From contig MPDC01000012.1 of the NCBI GenBank assembly GCA_001874255.1, forward strand, positions 1 to 64,000: a stretch of 64,000 bases of DNA. The letters run 5' to 3'. Origin of the DNA: Alphaproteobacteria bacterium MedPE-SWcel (lineage in GTDB: Bacteria; Pseudomonadota; Alphaproteobacteria; Rhodobacterales; Rhodobacteraceae). A program made the translations under genes and the position numbers. The notes below the pieces were generated by a model. That model ran no database searches and had not been told where the DNA came from. It saw only the letters and a program-made list of their open reading frames with translations. Shown here piece by piece: positions 1 through 9,368 of this stretch. The stretch's first letter is position 1. Every line of letters starts with the position of its first letter.

Positions 1-352
<352 letters not shown>

Positions 353-375
353 CGCGCGCGACGATAGAGATCGAG

Positions 376-401
376 AAGGGCGCCCTTGTGGCGCCCTTTT
401 T
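376..401 (+). terminator. Intrinsic terminator after tuf
   Basis: A perfect 9-bp GC-rich stem (376-384 with 390-398, loop 385-389) runs straight into a short T tract. It lies 24 bp after the tuf stop and probably ends the str operon. Confidence 0.88.
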
Positions 402-566
402 CGTGGCATGTCTGACCGGAACGCAGTCGGCATGACTGCAACGGATGCGCAGGTCCGCTGCTGAGAACCCGAGGGCTGCATCAGGCCGGAGGTGGGCCTT
501 TGTCCGGGGGCATATCGTGGTGCGACGCCCGGAATGGCGGCGAGCCGGCAACACGCGCATCCCCCC

Positions 567-595
567 TTGCTTCAGGTCTCAATCGGACGTATAGA
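567..595 (+). promoter_or_regulatory. Probable sigma-70 promoter of the S10 operon
   Basis: TTGCTT (567-572) and TATAGA (590-595) are separated by exactly 17 bp, close to the housekeeping consensus. The predicted start near 602 gives a leader of about 110 nt before rpsJ. The rest of the 361-bp gap between tuf and rpsJ holds the tuf terminator, the leader hairpins listed next, and no recognisable gene. Confidence 0.65.
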
Positions 596-602
596 GCGCC
601 AT

Positions 603-642
603 CCCGCTCGGCGGGGCAAAGGCGGGGTGATTCCCGCCTTTT
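603..642 (+). promoter_or_regulatory. Leader hairpins upstream of rpsJ (possible attenuator)
   Basis: Two consecutive hairpins start right at the predicted transcript start. The first pairs 603-607 with 611-615 around a 3-nt loop. The second pairs 618-626 with 633-641 perfectly over 9 bp and ends in four T residues. In other bacteria the S10 leader is where a ribosomal protein exerts feedback control. That this leader does the same is inference from position and shape only. Confidence 0.45.
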
Positions 643-713
643 GGGTTCGATGAGGGTTCGGCGGTGGTCGCAGGCCCTCCTCTCAACTCCAACGCCTAAG
701 ATAAGGCTATGAA

Positions 714-1028
714 ATGCAAAGCCAAAATATTCGTATCCGGCTGAAGGCATTTGACTATCGCGTCCTGGATGCCAGCACGCAAGAGATCGTCAACACTGCC
801 AAGCGGACCGGCGCGCAGGTGCGCGGCCCGATTCCGCTGCCGAACAAGATCGAAAAATTCACTGTTCTGCGTGGCCCCCACGTCGACAAAAAATCCCGCG
901 ATCAGTTCGAAATTCGTACGCACAAGCGTATGCTCGACATTGTTGATCCGACTCCCCAGACCGTGGACGCGCTGATGAAGCTCGACCTCGCCGCTGGTGT
1001 TGATGTCGAAATCAAGCTGCAGTCTTAA
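714..1028 (+). CDS. rpsJ: 30S ribosomal protein S10 (NusE)
   Basis: 104 aa, the usual length. S10 is a 30S head protein and also the NusE subunit of transcription antitermination complexes. The N-terminus [16 protein letters not shown] and the motifs RGPIPLP and [14 protein letters not shown] are characteristic. The start at 714 is preferred over an ATG at 709, which lies in another frame; AAGG at 703-706 serves as ribosome binding site. It is the first gene of a tightly packed operon with rplC, rplD and rplW. Confidence 0.98.
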   Translation: MQSQNIRIRLKAFDYRVLDASTQEIVNTAKRTGAQVRGPIPLPNKIEKFTVLRGPHVDKKSRDQFEIRTHKRMLDIVDPTPQTVDALMKLDLAAGVDVEIKLQS

Positions 1029-1046
1029 GATCGGAGGGTAGAATAT

Positions 1047-1769
1047 ATGCGCTCTGGTATTATCGCTAAAAAAGTGGGCATGACCCGCTTGTTCATGGAA
1101 GACGGCAAGCAGATCCCTGTGACCGTTCTTCATCTGGATGGCCTGCAGGTTGTGGCTCAGCGGACCGAGGAAACTGACGGCTACACAGCTGTTCAGCTTG
1201 GTGCAGGTTCCGCCAAGGTAAAGCGCGTTTCCAAGGCAATGCGCGGCCACTTCGCGACCGCGAAGGTCGAGCCCAAGCGGAAGCTGGTCGAATTTCGCGT
1301 GCCTGCGGATGGCCTGATCGAAGTGGGTGCGGAAATCTCCGCAGAGCACTTCCTGACGGGTCAGAAAGTGGACGTCACCGGGACCTCTATCGGTAAAGGG
1401 TTTGCCGGTGCCATGAAACGTCACAACTTTGGGGGTCTGCGGGCTTCTCACGGTGTGTCGATCTCGCACCGTTCGCACGGCTCTACCGGTCAGTGTCAGG
1501 ATCCGGGCAAAGTCTTCAAAGGCAAGAAGATGGCCGGCCACATGGGTGCAGCCCGTGTGACCACTCAGAACCTCGAAGTCGTCAAAACCGACGCCGACCG
1601 TGGTCTGGTCTTCATCAAAGGTGCTGTCCCTGGTCCGAAATCCGGCTGGGTCACCGTCAAGGATGCCGTGAAGAAGAAAGCCCCCGAGGGTCTGCCGTTC
1701 CCGGCCGCCCTGAAAACTGCTGCCGAGGCACCTGTTGCCGAAGCTCCCGCGGAAGGTGGTGAAGCATGA
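1047..1769 (+). CDS. rplC: 50S ribosomal protein L3
   Basis: 240 aa. L3 is an early-assembly 50S protein near the peptidyl transferase centre. Recognised from the start ([15 protein letters not shown]), the central [15 protein letters not shown] segment with its extended loop, and [22 protein letters not shown]. An Ala/Glu-rich tail of about 30 residues follows the L3 core. GGAGG at 1035-1039 precedes the ATG. The last codons overlap the rplD start by 4 bp, which suggests translational coupling. Confidence 0.98.
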   Translation: MRSGIIAKKVGMTRLFMEDGKQIPVTVLHLDGLQVVAQRTEETDGYTAVQLGAGSAKVKRVSKAMRGHFATAKVEPKRKLVEFRVPADGLIEVGAEISAEHFLTGQKVDVTGTSIGKGFAGAMKRHNFGGLRASHGVSISHRSHGSTGQCQDPGKVFKGKKMAGHMGAARVTTQNLEVVKTDADRGLVFIKGAVPGPKSGWVTVKDAVKKKAPEGLPFPAALKTAAEAPVAEAPAEGGEA

Positions 1770-2383
1770 AACTTGACGTGATCAAACTGGACGGCGGCGT
1801 CGCTGGCGACATCGAGCTGTCCGAAGACCTGTTCGGTCTGGAGCCGCGTGCGGACATCCTGCACCGTGTGGTCCGTTGGCAGCGCAACAACGCGCAGGCC
1901 GGCACCCACAAGGTGAAGACCCGCTCCGAGACCTCCTACTCGACCAAGAAGATCTATCGCCAAAAAGGCACCGGTGGCGCACGCCACGGGGACCGTAACG
2001 CGCCGATCTTCCGCAAGGGTGGTATCTACAAGGGTCCGACCCCGCGGAGCCACGGCCACGAGCTGACCAAGAAGTTCCGCAAGCTGGGCCTGCGCCATGC
2101 GCTGTCCGCCAAAGCACAAGCGGGCGAGCTGGTCGTGATCGAGACCGCCGAGACCGAAGGCAAGACCGGCGCATTGGCCAAACAGGTTGCAAACCTGGGT
2201 TGGAAACGCGCGTTGGTCATCGATGGCGCGGCTGTCAACGAAGGCTTCGCCCGTGCCGCCAAGAACATCGAAGGTCTGGATATCCTGCCGTCGATGGGCG
2301 CAAACGTCTATGACATCCTGAAGCGTGACACGCTTGTGCTCACGAAGTCGGCTGTCGAAGCACTGGAGGCTCGCCTGAAATGA
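1766..2383 (+). CDS. rplD: 50S ribosomal protein L4
   Basis: 205 aa, typical L4 length. L4 binds 23S rRNA, its loop lines the exit tunnel, and in enterobacteria it represses the S10 operon. Motifs: [25 protein letters not shown]-like loop (seen here as [20 protein letters not shown]), [15 protein letters not shown] and the C-terminal [11 protein letters not shown]. It overlaps rplC upstream and rplW downstream by 4 bp each. Whether L4 regulates this operon cannot be told from the sequence. Confidence 0.98.
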   Translation: MKLDVIKLDGGVAGDIELSEDLFGLEPRADILHRVVRWQRNNAQAGTHKVKTRSETSYSTKKIYRQKGTGGARHGDRNAPIFRKGGIYKGPTPRSHGHELTKKFRKLGLRHALSAKAQAGELVVIETAETEGKTGALAKQVANLGWKRALVIDGAAVNEGFARAAKNIEGLDILPSMGANVYDILKRDTLVLTKSAVEALEARLK

Positions 2384-2676
2384 GCGCGAAGGCAGAACAC
2401 TACGACGTGATCCGCAAGCCGATCATCACCGAGAAATCCACCATGGCGTCCGAAAACGGCGCAGTGGTTTTCGAGGTGGCCATTGGCTCCAACAAGCCGC
2501 AGATCAAGGAGGCCGTCGAGGCGCTCTTTGGTGTGAAGGTGAAAGCGGTCAACACGACAATCACCAAGGGTAAGGTCAAACGCTTCCGTGGCTCTTTGGG
2601 CCGTCGGAAAGACGTCAAGAAAGCCTATGTGACCCTGGAAGAAGGCAACACAATCGACGTGTCCACCGGACTCTGA
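2380..2676 (+). CDS. rplW: 50S ribosomal protein L23
   Basis: 98 aa. L23 sits at the tunnel exit and docks trigger factor and SRP. The family signature [11 protein letters not shown] near the N-terminus and the basic [22 protein letters not shown] segment (central part only quoted: [17 protein letters not shown]) are clear. It is translationally coupled to rplD. An intrinsic terminator lies 22 bp after the stop, so it closes the first S10 transcription block. Confidence 0.98.
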   Translation: MSAKAEHYDVIRKPIITEKSTMASENGAVVFEVAIGSNKPQIKEAVEALFGVKVKAVNTTITKGKVKRFRGSLGRRKDVKKAYVTLEEGNTIDVSTGL

Positions 2677-2698
2677 GATTTGTCTCTTTGACATAGGG

Positions 2699-2730
2699 AA
2701 AGGCCCTCGTTCGCGCGGGGGCCTTTTTCT
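2699..2730 (+). terminator. Intrinsic terminator between rplW and rplB
   Basis: An 8-bp perfect stem (2699-2706 with 2719-2726) leads into TTTTTCT. It falls inside what is usually one continuous S10 operon and separates rpsJ-rplC-rplD-rplW from rplB onward. Confidence 0.85.
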
Positions 2731-3138
2731 GTTTGACGCGCCGGCCGATAGGTCCGGGCCGGAGGGCAATCCGGCGCTGCAGGAGCGAAGAGCTCGCGCC
2801 TTGCGCTTCGGGGTCGCAGATACGCAAGCCGTGCCATGCCCAGGCGGGCCGGAAGATCTCGGCGACTGCGCGATGGCCATTGCCACCCCCAGCAACCTCT
2901 GCTAATGACCGTCCATCCCGCAGGCCTCGGATTCGTTCCGGGGCCGTTATCTTTGTCGGGAAACACGAACCTGGGACCTTCGGGGCCCTATAAACCACGG
3001 TCACCTGAACCCGTCTGCACTTGTGATACGTCACGCAGATCAGGCAGGGGGCTTTAACATAGCGGATCCGATGGCACCTTGCCGCATGGATCTGCAACGG
3101 TGAGGCAACTCATCGTAGCTAAACGGAAGACAGAAAGC
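2731..3138 (+). other. Long gap between rplW terminator and rplB
   Basis: About 400 bp with no gene I can support. It must hold the promoter for the rplB-rplP block, but no well-spaced -35/-10 pair stands out. TATAAA at 2989-2994 lacks a good -35. A short dyad GTGA-TACG-TCAC occurs at 3023-3034. A tRNA-like phrase near 2966-2987 does not fold as a tRNA. Confidence 0.5.
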
Positions 3139-3981
3139 ATGGCACTCAAGTCGTATAAGCCGACGACGCCGGGCCAGCGAGGGCTGGTTCTGATCGACCG
3201 TTCGGAGCTTTGGAAAGGGCGTCCGGTCAAGTCTCTCACTGAGGGTTTGACCAAATCGGGCGGCCGGAACAACACCGGACGTATTACTTCCCGCCGCCGG
3301 GGTGGCGGCGCAAAGCGTCTTTACCGGATCGTTGACTTCAAACGGAACAAATTTGATGTCGCCGCAACCGTCGAGCGCATTGAATATGACCCCAACCGTA
3401 CAGCCTTTATCGCGCTGGTGAAATACGAGGACGGCGAACAGGCCTATATCCTCGCACCACAGCGTCTGGCCGTCGGCGACAAGGTCATGGCCTCCGCAAA
3501 GGCCGACATCAAGCCGGGCAACGCAATGCCGTTCTCGGGCATGCCGATCGGTACCATCGTTCACAACATCGAAATGAAGCCCGGCAAAGGCGGCCAGATC
3601 GCCCGTGCAGCCGGAACCTATGCTCAGTTCGTTGGTCGTGATGGTGGCTACGCTCAGATCCGCCTGTCCTCGGGCGAACTGCGCCTCGTGCGTCAGGAAT
3701 GCATGGCCACCGTTGGTGCCGTGTCCAACCCCGACAACTCCAACCAGAACTACGGTAAAGCCGGTCGTATGCGCCACAAAGGCAAGCGTCCAAGCGTCCG
3801 TGGTGTGGTCATGAACCCGATCGATCACCCGCATGGTGGTGGTGAAGGCCGGACCTCTGGTGGTCGTCACCCGGTTACTCCCTGGGGTAAGCCGACCAAG
3901 GGCGCACGTACCCGTAACAAGAACAAGGCGTCGCAAAAGCTGATCATCCGCTCGCGTCACGCCAAGAAGAAAGGGCGCTAA
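3139..3981 (+). CDS. rplB: 50S ribosomal protein L2
   Basis: 280 aa from [15 protein letters not shown]. An upstream in-frame ATG at 3079 would add 20 unrelated residues, so 3139 is chosen. L2 is a core 23S rRNA binder needed for subunit association and peptidyl transfer. Family hallmarks are [16 protein letters not shown], the conserved [21 protein letters not shown] region and the basic C-terminus. The stop is 3 bp before the rpsS start. It opens the second S10 block after a 462-bp gap. Confidence 0.98.
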   Translation: MALKSYKPTTPGQRGLVLIDRSELWKGRPVKSLTEGLTKSGGRNNTGRITSRRRGGGAKRLYRIVDFKRNKFDVAATVERIEYDPNRTAFIALVKYEDGEQAYILAPQRLAVGDKVMASAKADIKPGNAMPFSGMPIGTIVHNIEMKPGKGGQIARAAGTYAQFVGRDGGYAQIRLSSGELRLVRQECMATVGAVSNPDNSNQNYGKAGRMRHKGKRPSVRGVVMNPIDHPHGGGEGRTSGGRHPVTPWGKPTKGARTRNKNKASQKLIIRSRHAKKKGR

Positions 3982-3984
3982 TAC

Positions 3985-4263
3985 ATGTCTCGCTCTGTAT
4001 GGAAAGGCCCCTTTGTCGATGCTTACGTGCTTAAGAAAGCCGAAGCAGCGCGCGATTCGGGTCGCAATGAAGTGATCAAGATCTGGTCCCGTCGTTCCAC
4101 CATTCTGCCCCAGTTCGTGGGTCTGACCTTTGGTGTGTACAACGGCCAGAAGCACATCCCTGTCAACGTCACGGAAGACATGATCGGTCAGAAGTTCGGT
4201 GAGTATTCGCCGACCCGGACCTATTACGGTCACGCCGCTGACAAAAAAGCGAAGCGGAAGTAA
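3985..4263 (+). CDS. rpsS: 30S ribosomal protein S19
   Basis: 92 aa. S19 is a 30S head protein that contacts S13 and the A-site finger. The start [20 protein letters not shown], the [11 protein letters not shown] segment and [14 protein letters not shown] are diagnostic. It is packed between rplB (3-bp gap) and rplV (3-bp gap), as expected for cotranscription. Confidence 0.98.
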   Translation: MSRSVWKGPFVDAYVLKKAEAARDSGRNEVIKIWSRRSTILPQFVGLTFGVYNGQKHIPVNVTEDMIGQKFGEYSPTRTYYGHAADKKAKRK

Positions 4264-4266
4264 GTC

Positions 4267-4647
4267 ATGGGCAAGGATACGAACCCCCGCCGCGTGGCAG
4301 ACAACGAAGCAATGGCAAAACTGCGCATGCTCCGTACTTCGCCGCAGAAACTGAACCTGGTTGCACAGATGATCCGTGGCAAGAAGGTGGACAAGGCCCT
4401 GACGGACCTGACGTTCTCCAACAAGCGGATTGCGCAGGACGTCAAGAAATGCCTGCAGTCGGCCATTGCGAACGCTGAAAACAACCACAACCTGGACGTC
4501 GATGAGCTCATCGTCGCCGAGGCATGGGTTGGCAAGAACATGACCATGAAACGCGGACGTCCGCGGGCCCGTGGTCGGTTCGGCAAGATCCTGAAGCCGT
4601 TCGCGGAGATCACCATCAAGGTGCGTCAAGTTGAGGAGCAAGCCTAA
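4267..4647 (+). CDS. rplV: 50S ribosomal protein L22
   Basis: 126 aa. L22 lines the exit tunnel with its long beta hairpin. Recognised from [19 protein letters not shown], the [20 protein letters not shown] core and the hairpin [16 protein letters not shown]. Its stop codon overlaps the rpsC start by one base. Confidence 0.98.
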   Translation: MGKDTNPRRVADNEAMAKLRMLRTSPQKLNLVAQMIRGKKVDKALTDLTFSNKRIAQDVKKCLQSAIANAENNHNLDVDELIVAEAWVGKNMTMKRGRPRARGRFGKILKPFAEITIKVRQVEEQA

Positions 4648-5366
4648 TGGGACATAAAGTCAATCCGATCGGCATGCGCCTTCAGGTCAACCGCACCTGG
4701 GATAGCCGCTGGTACGCCGATACCAAGGATTACGGTGACCTTCTTCTTGAGGACATCAAGATCCGTGAATTCATCAAGGATGAATGCAAGCAGGCCGGTA
4801 TTGCCCGTGTGATCATCGAACGCCCCCACAAGAAGTGCCGTGTGACCATTCACACAGCGCGCCCGGGCGTGATCATCGGCAAGAAAGGCGCTGACATCGA
4901 GGTGCTTCGCAAGAAGCTGGCCGCGATGACGGACTCCGAACTGCACCTCAACATTGTTGAAGTGCGCAAGCCGGAGCTGGATGCAGCCCTGGTCGGCGAG
5001 TCCATCGCTCAGCAGCTGGAACGCCGTGTGTCCTTCCGTCGCGCCATGAAGCGCTCGGTTCAGAACGCCATGCGCATGGGCGCCCTGGGTATCCGGGTGA
5101 ACGTGGCGGGTCGTCTGGGCGGTGCGGAAATCGCGCGGACTGAATGGTATCGCGAAGGTCGTGTGCCCTTGCACACGCTGCGCGCAGACATCGATTACGC
5201 TCATTCCGAAGCCTCCACCCCCTATGGTATCATTGGTATCAAGGTGTGGATCTTCAAAGGTGAGATCATGGAACATGATCCTGCCGCGCGTGACCGTAAA
5301 GCTCAGGAACTCCAGGACGGTCCGGCACCTCGCGGTGCAGGCGGCAACCGTCGTGGCGATCGCTAA
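4647..5366 (+). CDS. rpsC: 30S ribosomal protein S3
   Basis: 239 aa. S3 lines the mRNA entry channel. [20 protein letters not shown] at the start, the KH-domain loop [14 protein letters not shown] and the C-terminal [19 protein letters not shown]-like segment identify it. The acidic/glycine tail after about residue 215 is variable in the family. One-base overlap with rplV; rplP follows 12 bp later. Confidence 0.98.
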   Translation: MGHKVNPIGMRLQVNRTWDSRWYADTKDYGDLLLEDIKIREFIKDECKQAGIARVIIERPHKKCRVTIHTARPGVIIGKKGADIEVLRKKLAAMTDSELHLNIVEVRKPELDAALVGESIAQQLERRVSFRRAMKRSVQNAMRMGALGIRVNVAGRLGGAEIARTEWYREGRVPLHTLRADIDYAHSEASTPYGIIGIKVWIFKGEIMEHDPAARDRKAQELQDGPAPRGAGGNRRGDR

Positions 5367-5378
5367 GGAGAACGCGAC

Positions 5379-5792
5379 ATGCTTCAGCCAAAGCGTACTA
5401 AATTCCGCAAAATGCACAAAGGCCGGATCAAAGGTCTTGCTAAAGGCGGTTCCGACTTGAACTTCGGCACATTCGGCCTGAAGGCAATCACACCCGAGCG
5501 TGTGACCGCCCGTCAGATCGAAGCTGCCCGTCGTGCAATGACTCGTCACATGAAACGTCAGGGCCGTGTCTGGATCCGTATCTTCCCGGACACTCCCGTA
5601 ACCTCCAAACCCGTCGAAGTGCGTATGGGTAAGGGTAAAGGTTCCGTGGATTTCTGGGCGTGCAAAGTGAAACCGGGCCGCGTGATGTTCGAAATCGACG
5701 GTGTCGGTGAGGATATTGCCCGCGAAGCTCTGCGCCTTGCAGCTATGAAGCTGCCGGTTCAGACACGGGTCGTGGTTCGCGAAGACTGGTAA
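5379..5792 (+). CDS. rplP: 50S ribosomal protein L16
   Basis: 137 aa. L16 is a late-assembly protein near the A site. [16 protein letters not shown], the [18 protein letters not shown] segment and the central [14 protein letters not shown] are diagnostic. A strong terminator follows 27 bp downstream. In most bacteria rpmC follows immediately; here it lies about 3.75 kb away, after four unrelated genes. Confidence 0.98.
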   Translation: MLQPKRTKFRKMHKGRIKGLAKGGSDLNFGTFGLKAITPERVTARQIEAARRAMTRHMKRQGRVWIRIFPDTPVTSKPVEVRMGKGKGSVDFWACKVKPGRVMFEIDGVGEDIAREALRLAAMKLPVQTRVVVREDW

Positions 5793-5819
5793 ATCCAGTC
5801 GATCGCGCAAAAATTCGGG

Positions 5820-5854
5820 CCTCCCGCCAGTCACTTGGCGGGAGGTCTTTTTAT
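5820..5854 (+). terminator. Strong intrinsic terminator after rplP
   Basis: A perfect 10-bp stem (5820-5829 with 5836-5845, loop GTCACT) is followed by TCTTTTTATTTT. This is the best-formed terminator in the ribosomal region and separates the S10 genes from the inserted island. Confidence 0.92.
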
Positions 5855-5934
5855 TTTGCGATAGATTCCTGGTCGCTACAGAGGTTGTTCGTATTTTGTT
5901 CCCATTGTCGGGCTGAAGAGGTCAGGAGGCGCGC

Positions 5935-6264
5935 GTGCGACATAGATGCGGGACAATCGTCAGGGTCATTGGTGTCGGGGTCATTGGTGTCGGGATCTGT
6001 GGTCTCGTCGGGGCTTGCGGTCTCCAGGATCCCCAGAGAACAGTCGGCAGTGACATGAGGGGCAGCGTTGCTCTGACTGAGGTCAGCCAGGCGCCTTACA
6101 GATATGACCACGCCACCTATTGGACATTGGCAAACGGCTGCACCTATTCTCCGGCTCCCGGCCTGAGGGGCGGTTGGAGATGGTTTCTGGTCGCAAATCC
6201 CTTGTCGAGCCGGCGCAGTATTGCGCGCAGTGACTGTACGATCATCCTCGAAGAGGTGCGCTGA
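5935..6264 (+). CDS. Small putative lipoprotein, function unknown
   Basis: 109 aa from a GTG start with AGGAGG at 5924-5929, five bases away. The N-terminus is basic, then hydrophobic, ending in LVGAC, a plausible lipobox with Cys27 as lipidated residue. The mature part contains YDHATYWTLANGCTYS and a short Trp-rich stretch; I know of no function for it. The hydrophobic core VIGVGVIGVG is encoded by two copies of a 15-bp tandem repeat (about 5964-5993). It is the first gene of the island between rplP and rpmC. It is probably a secreted or periplasmic protein, but a spurious ORF is not fully excluded. Confidence 0.6.
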   Translation: MRHRCGTIVRVIGVGVIGVGICGLVGACGLQDPQRTVGSDMRGSVALTEVSQAPYRYDHATYWTLANGCTYSPAPGLRGGWRWFLVANPLSSRRSIARSDCTIILEEVR

Positions 6265-6410
6265 TGCCGCCTGTGAGGCTGTTGTGTCTGACACCGGTAT
6301 TTGTCCCGAGGGATGTAGGCGAAATACGCGCAAGGGTCTCCTGCTGGATTGAGGCCGGAGTTGGCGTATCCCCCTCGCCAAGGGGCAGGCGCTTGCGGTA
6401 AGACCGGTTC

Positions 6411-7031
6411 ATGCCCCAGATCGATTCCCTCTTCGTGACCCGTCTCTACCGTGCGCCCTTGGCAGAACATGATCCAAAAGTTGATGCGAAAGAATTGGAA
6501 GTCTCCTGCTTGACCATCGCCGAAGATGATGAGGCGGGGCAGGATTGGTGCGAAGCCAACGGATACCCTGGCTATACCTCCTACGCGTCGCTGACGGATC
6601 TGCCTTGGCGATTTCCGATCTTTGCCGACCTGGTGAAATCCCTTGATGCGCATGTGATGGCCTTCTCAAAGGATTTGGAGCTGAACCTCGATGGGCGTGA
6701 ACTTCGGCTGGAGGATCTTTGGATCAATATTCTTCCTGAAGGCGGGTCGCATGCGAGTCATATTCACCCGCATTCCGTGATTTCCGGTACGACCTATGTT
6801 GCGATGCCTGACGGCGCCTCCGCCCTGAAACTCGAAGACCCTCGCCACGCGATGATGATGGCGCATCCGCCACGCCTGAAAGAGTCTCGCCGCGAACTCC
6901 GGACCTTTGTCTATGAAGCGCCCAATGTTGGTGACGTCCTGCTGTGGGAAAGTTTCCTGCGCCATGAGGTGCCGATGAACATGTCCGAAGAGGAACGAAT
7001 TTCGATTTCGTTCAACTATGGGTGGACATGA
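6411..7031 (+). CDS. Putative 2OG-Fe(II) oxygenase family protein
   Basis: 206 aa. The order of motifs matches the bacterial family of putative 2-oxoglutarate/iron dioxygenases (the TIGR02466 type): DLWINILPEGGSHASHIHPHS around residues 102-122 supplies His candidates for iron (H117, H119), SGTTYVAMP follows, and GDVLLWESFLRHEVPMN near residue 175-190 holds the distal His. The C-terminus RISISFNYGW also fits. The substrate is unknown. No strong ribosome binding site is seen before the ATG. It is the second gene of the island and has no obvious tie to translation genes; ribosomal hydroxylation is only a guess from position. Confidence 0.75.
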   Translation: MPQIDSLFVTRLYRAPLAEHDPKVDAKELEVSCLTIAEDDEAGQDWCEANGYPGYTSYASLTDLPWRFPIFADLVKSLDAHVMAFSKDLELNLDGRELRLEDLWINILPEGGSHASHIHPHSVISGTTYVAMPDGASALKLEDPRHAMMMAHPPRLKESRRELRTFVYEAPNVGDVLLWESFLRHEVPMNMSEEERISISFNYGWT

Positions 7032-7451
7032 GAAGCGGTCGCACCGTCACCCGCTGACGATGCCTGAATTGACAGTTTGATCTGTTCGGCGATGGGGACG
7101 TCCGGGCTCACCAGTTTCCGGGGCGCCCCGAACACGCGTACCCGGGTAGGCCAGGGCGCGACATGCGTGGGGCGGCAGAAATGCATGACGAAACCGGCGC
7201 GACTTGCGTTCTAGAGGAAGAGATGAACGCGGCCTTTGGTGAGGCAGCTCTTGTCAGCCCGCGAGTGACCGGGATGCTCGAGCGCGACGTCGGCGCGGCC
7301 CAAACAGACTACGAAACTGGCGCTACCCGGTAGGCGGCAAAAGATCAGAGCAAATACGCAGGATTGCCTTCACGCATGGAGGCACTGTTTCATAGTTGCG
7401 CAAGGTTTTTCTGCAATGGTCCCCGTAGTTTCCAATCCGCAGGAGATACCA
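7032..7451 (+). other. Gap after oxygenase gene, possible gene remnant
   Basis: About 420 bp without a supported gene. Short open stretches occur on both strands (for example about 55 codons on the minus strand ending inside the oxygenase 3' end, and about 50 codons on the plus strand ending at 7333), but none has a ribosome binding site or recognisable homology. They may be remnants of a decayed gene. Confidence 0.35.
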
Positions 7452-8162
7452 ATGCTGAATCATCCGGTGCATGCCGCTCCCAAGTTTCGAATGTCCAAAC
7501 AGCTCTCCGCGCAGTTGACGGCCGCCACGCTTCAACGGCCATACTTTTTTGTGCATATCCCAAAATGCGGCGGAACGTCAGTTGGTGATGCTTTGAAAGG
7601 CAGGTATTTGCATGGGCGGGCCGTGCAGTGGAGGGAGAAAGTCGGGGCGGAGTATTGGGCTGGTCTAAATACGTTTTCCATGGTTCGCCATCCCTATGAA
7701 CGGGCGTGTTCTTTGTTTCGCTACAGTGTGGCGATCGGAGAATTGCCACCTGAAATGAAGGGAATATCGCTCAACGACTGGGTGCTGGACTCATTCTCGG
7801 GCCGCAACCCAAAGGATTTGGATTTGCACCTCACATACCACCCGTGTGCCCCTTGGGTGGTGGATGAGGATGGCAAACCCCTGGTCGATTTGATTTGCCG
7901 TCTGGAAGAGATTGAGCAGGACTGGAAGACGATCCAGGACTTCACCGAGACCGAAGCGGAGCTGACCATCAAGAACAAGACGGTCCCGAGTGATGGCACA
8001 CGGGTGGAAGACCTGAGTGACCGTAGCTGCGCGCTGCTGAATTGGTACTATGCTGAGGATTTTGAAAACTTCGGGTATGGGCGTCGTGGCGAACCCCGGT
8101 TGAAGCCACGGGATGAGGCGCCGATGGTCGGGCGCTTGTCCCGCCAAAAAGGGGCGAACTGA
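7452..8162 (+). CDS. Sulfotransferase family protein
   Basis: 236 aa from the ATG at 7452, which has AGGAGA at 7441-7446; a longer version from 7416 lacks such a site. Residues 35-43 HIPKCGGTS match the 5'-phosphosulfate loop, and SMVRHPYERACSLFRY (76-91) matches the 3'-phosphate-binding R-S region of PAPS-dependent sulfotransferases. No signal peptide is seen. Such enzymes sulfate glycans or small molecules; the acceptor here cannot be inferred. It lies in the rplP-rpmC island, about 16 kb before the polysaccharide locus. Confidence 0.82.
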   Translation: MLNHPVHAAPKFRMSKQLSAQLTAATLQRPYFFVHIPKCGGTSVGDALKGRYLHGRAVQWREKVGAEYWAGLNTFSMVRHPYERACSLFRYSVAIGELPPEMKGISLNDWVLDSFSGRNPKDLDLHLTYHPCAPWVVDEDGKPLVDLICRLEEIEQDWKTIQDFTETEAELTIKNKTVPSDGTRVEDLSDRSCALLNWYYAEDFENFGYGRRGEPRLKPRDEAPMVGRLSRQKGAN

Positions 8163-8195
8163 CCGCGCGCGATTGTCAACGCCGACAAACCTGCT

Positions 8196-8230
8196 AAGCC
8201 TTTTGGGATGTCTCTCTGAAAGGCTTTTTC
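8196..8230 (+). promoter_or_regulatory. Hairpin spanning the RBS of the next gene
   Basis: An 8-bp stem (8196-8203 with 8219-8226) is followed by a T run that ends at the ATG at 8231. The right arm contains GAAAGG, the best ribosome binding site for the downstream gene. The element could be a terminator for the sulfotransferase gene, a translation-controlling hairpin, or both. Confidence 0.45.
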
Positions 8231-9274
8231 ATGTCGCGCCGCGCTGGTTTCGAAATCGGGGGCTTTCATATTCCTCCGGGCACCCGTCGTACTGTGGATT
8301 TGCCGGTGAGCGTCCTATCCGATCATACACCGGTCAATATGTCTGCCCACGTTATCCATGGGGCCGAGGAGGGGCCGACGCTCTTTGTGTCGGCCGCGAT
8401 ACACGGGGATGAGGTGATCGGAGTCGAAATTGCCCGGCGTTTGCTGCGCAGCCGTCAGTTTGCAAGGCTCAGGGGCACACTGATCGTGGTGCCGATCGTC
8501 AATACCTTCGGCTTCCTCAACCATTCCCGCTATTTGCCGGATCGGCGCGATCTGAACCGGTGTTTTCCCGGCAGTGAAACGGGGTCTCTGGCTGGGCGAC
8601 TTGCACATTTGTTCATGCAGGAGATCGTGAAACGGTCGGATCTGGGGATCGACCTGCATTCTGCTGCCATTCACCGGACCAATATGCCGCAAATCCGTGT
8701 GTCGCCCAAGAGCAGCGAAACCCTGTCCTATGCGGATGCTTTCGGTGCTCCGGTGGTGATCCGTTCGGGCCTGCGCGATGGCAGCCTGCGACAGGAGGCA
8801 AAGAAGGTGGGCGTTGATATCCTGCTCTACGAAGCTGGCGAAGGATTGCGGTTCGACGAACAATCCGCCCGTGTCGGTGTGGCGGGGATTTTGCGGGTGA
8901 TGCATGCCCTCGGTATGATACCCGAGGACGGAGTGCCCCTCGCGGAGGTGGTGCCGGTCCGGGCACATGAGTCCAGTTGGGAACGTGCGCCTGTCGGTGG
9001 CTTGTTGCGGGCCTTCAAGACCGCGGGTGAAATGGTCAAGGAGGGCGAGGTCCTGGGGATTGTCGCGGACCCGTTCGGCGAGGCGGAAGTCGAACTGCTG
9101 GCAAGTCAGGCGGGCCTGATCATTGGCCGCGCCAACCTGCCGATCGTGAATGAAGGCGACGCTCTGTTTCATATTGCCCGTGTGGTCAACACCCATGAGG
9201 CGGAAAGCCGCATAGAGAGCCTCAGCGCACAGCTCGACGGTGCTGCGATGTTTGACGAGGATGAGATTATCTGA
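8231..9274 (+). CDS. Succinylglutamate desuccinylase/aspartoacylase family zinc hydrolase
   Basis: 347 aa. The fold belongs to the AstE/AspA branch of M14-like zinc hydrolases: the first zinc motif HGDE at 58-61, DLNRCFPG at 107-114 and the second zinc ligand in DLHS at 141-144. Enzymes of this family hydrolyse N-acyl amino acids or related amides in the cytosol. The C-terminal third (about 245-315) resembles the beta-rich extension of the family. Substrate unknown. It is the last gene of the island, on the same strand as the ribosomal genes; its start overlaps a hairpin. Confidence 0.85.
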   Translation: MSRRAGFEIGGFHIPPGTRRTVDLPVSVLSDHTPVNMSAHVIHGAEEGPTLFVSAAIHGDEVIGVEIARRLLRSRQFARLRGTLIVVPIVNTFGFLNHSRYLPDRRDLNRCFPGSETGSLAGRLAHLFMQEIVKRSDLGIDLHSAAIHRTNMPQIRVSPKSSETLSYADAFGAPVVIRSGLRDGSLRQEAKKVGVDILLYEAGEGLRFDEQSARVGVAGILRVMHALGMIPEDGVPLAEVVPVRAHESSWERAPVGGLLRAFKTAGEMVKEGEVLGIVADPFGEAEVELLASQAGLIIGRANLPIVNEGDALFHIARVVNTHEAESRIESLSAQLDGAAMFDEDEII

Positions 9275-9368
9275 CGGCCGGCGGGAGGGCTGGCAGCACG
9301 ACGGGCAGGAGGGCCGGCAGGACGGGACGGGCGTGCAGGTGTCCGACGCGGGAAAAACCCAAGTTTCC

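Noticed and set aside
2960-3000. tRNA-like phrase on the minus strand in the rplW-rplB gap
   Set aside because: The T-arm stem does not pair and no acceptor or anticodon arm can be built.
3040-4641. 533-codon open frame on the minus strand opposite rplB, rpsS and rplV
   Set aside because: Codon-bias shadow of highly expressed ribosomal genes; no RBS and no domain signature.
5851-6381. Minus-strand frame opposite the small lipoprotein gene
   Set aside because: Low-complexity TNDPDTNDPD stretch arises from the 15-bp repeat read backwards; the plus strand has a better RBS and signal sequence.
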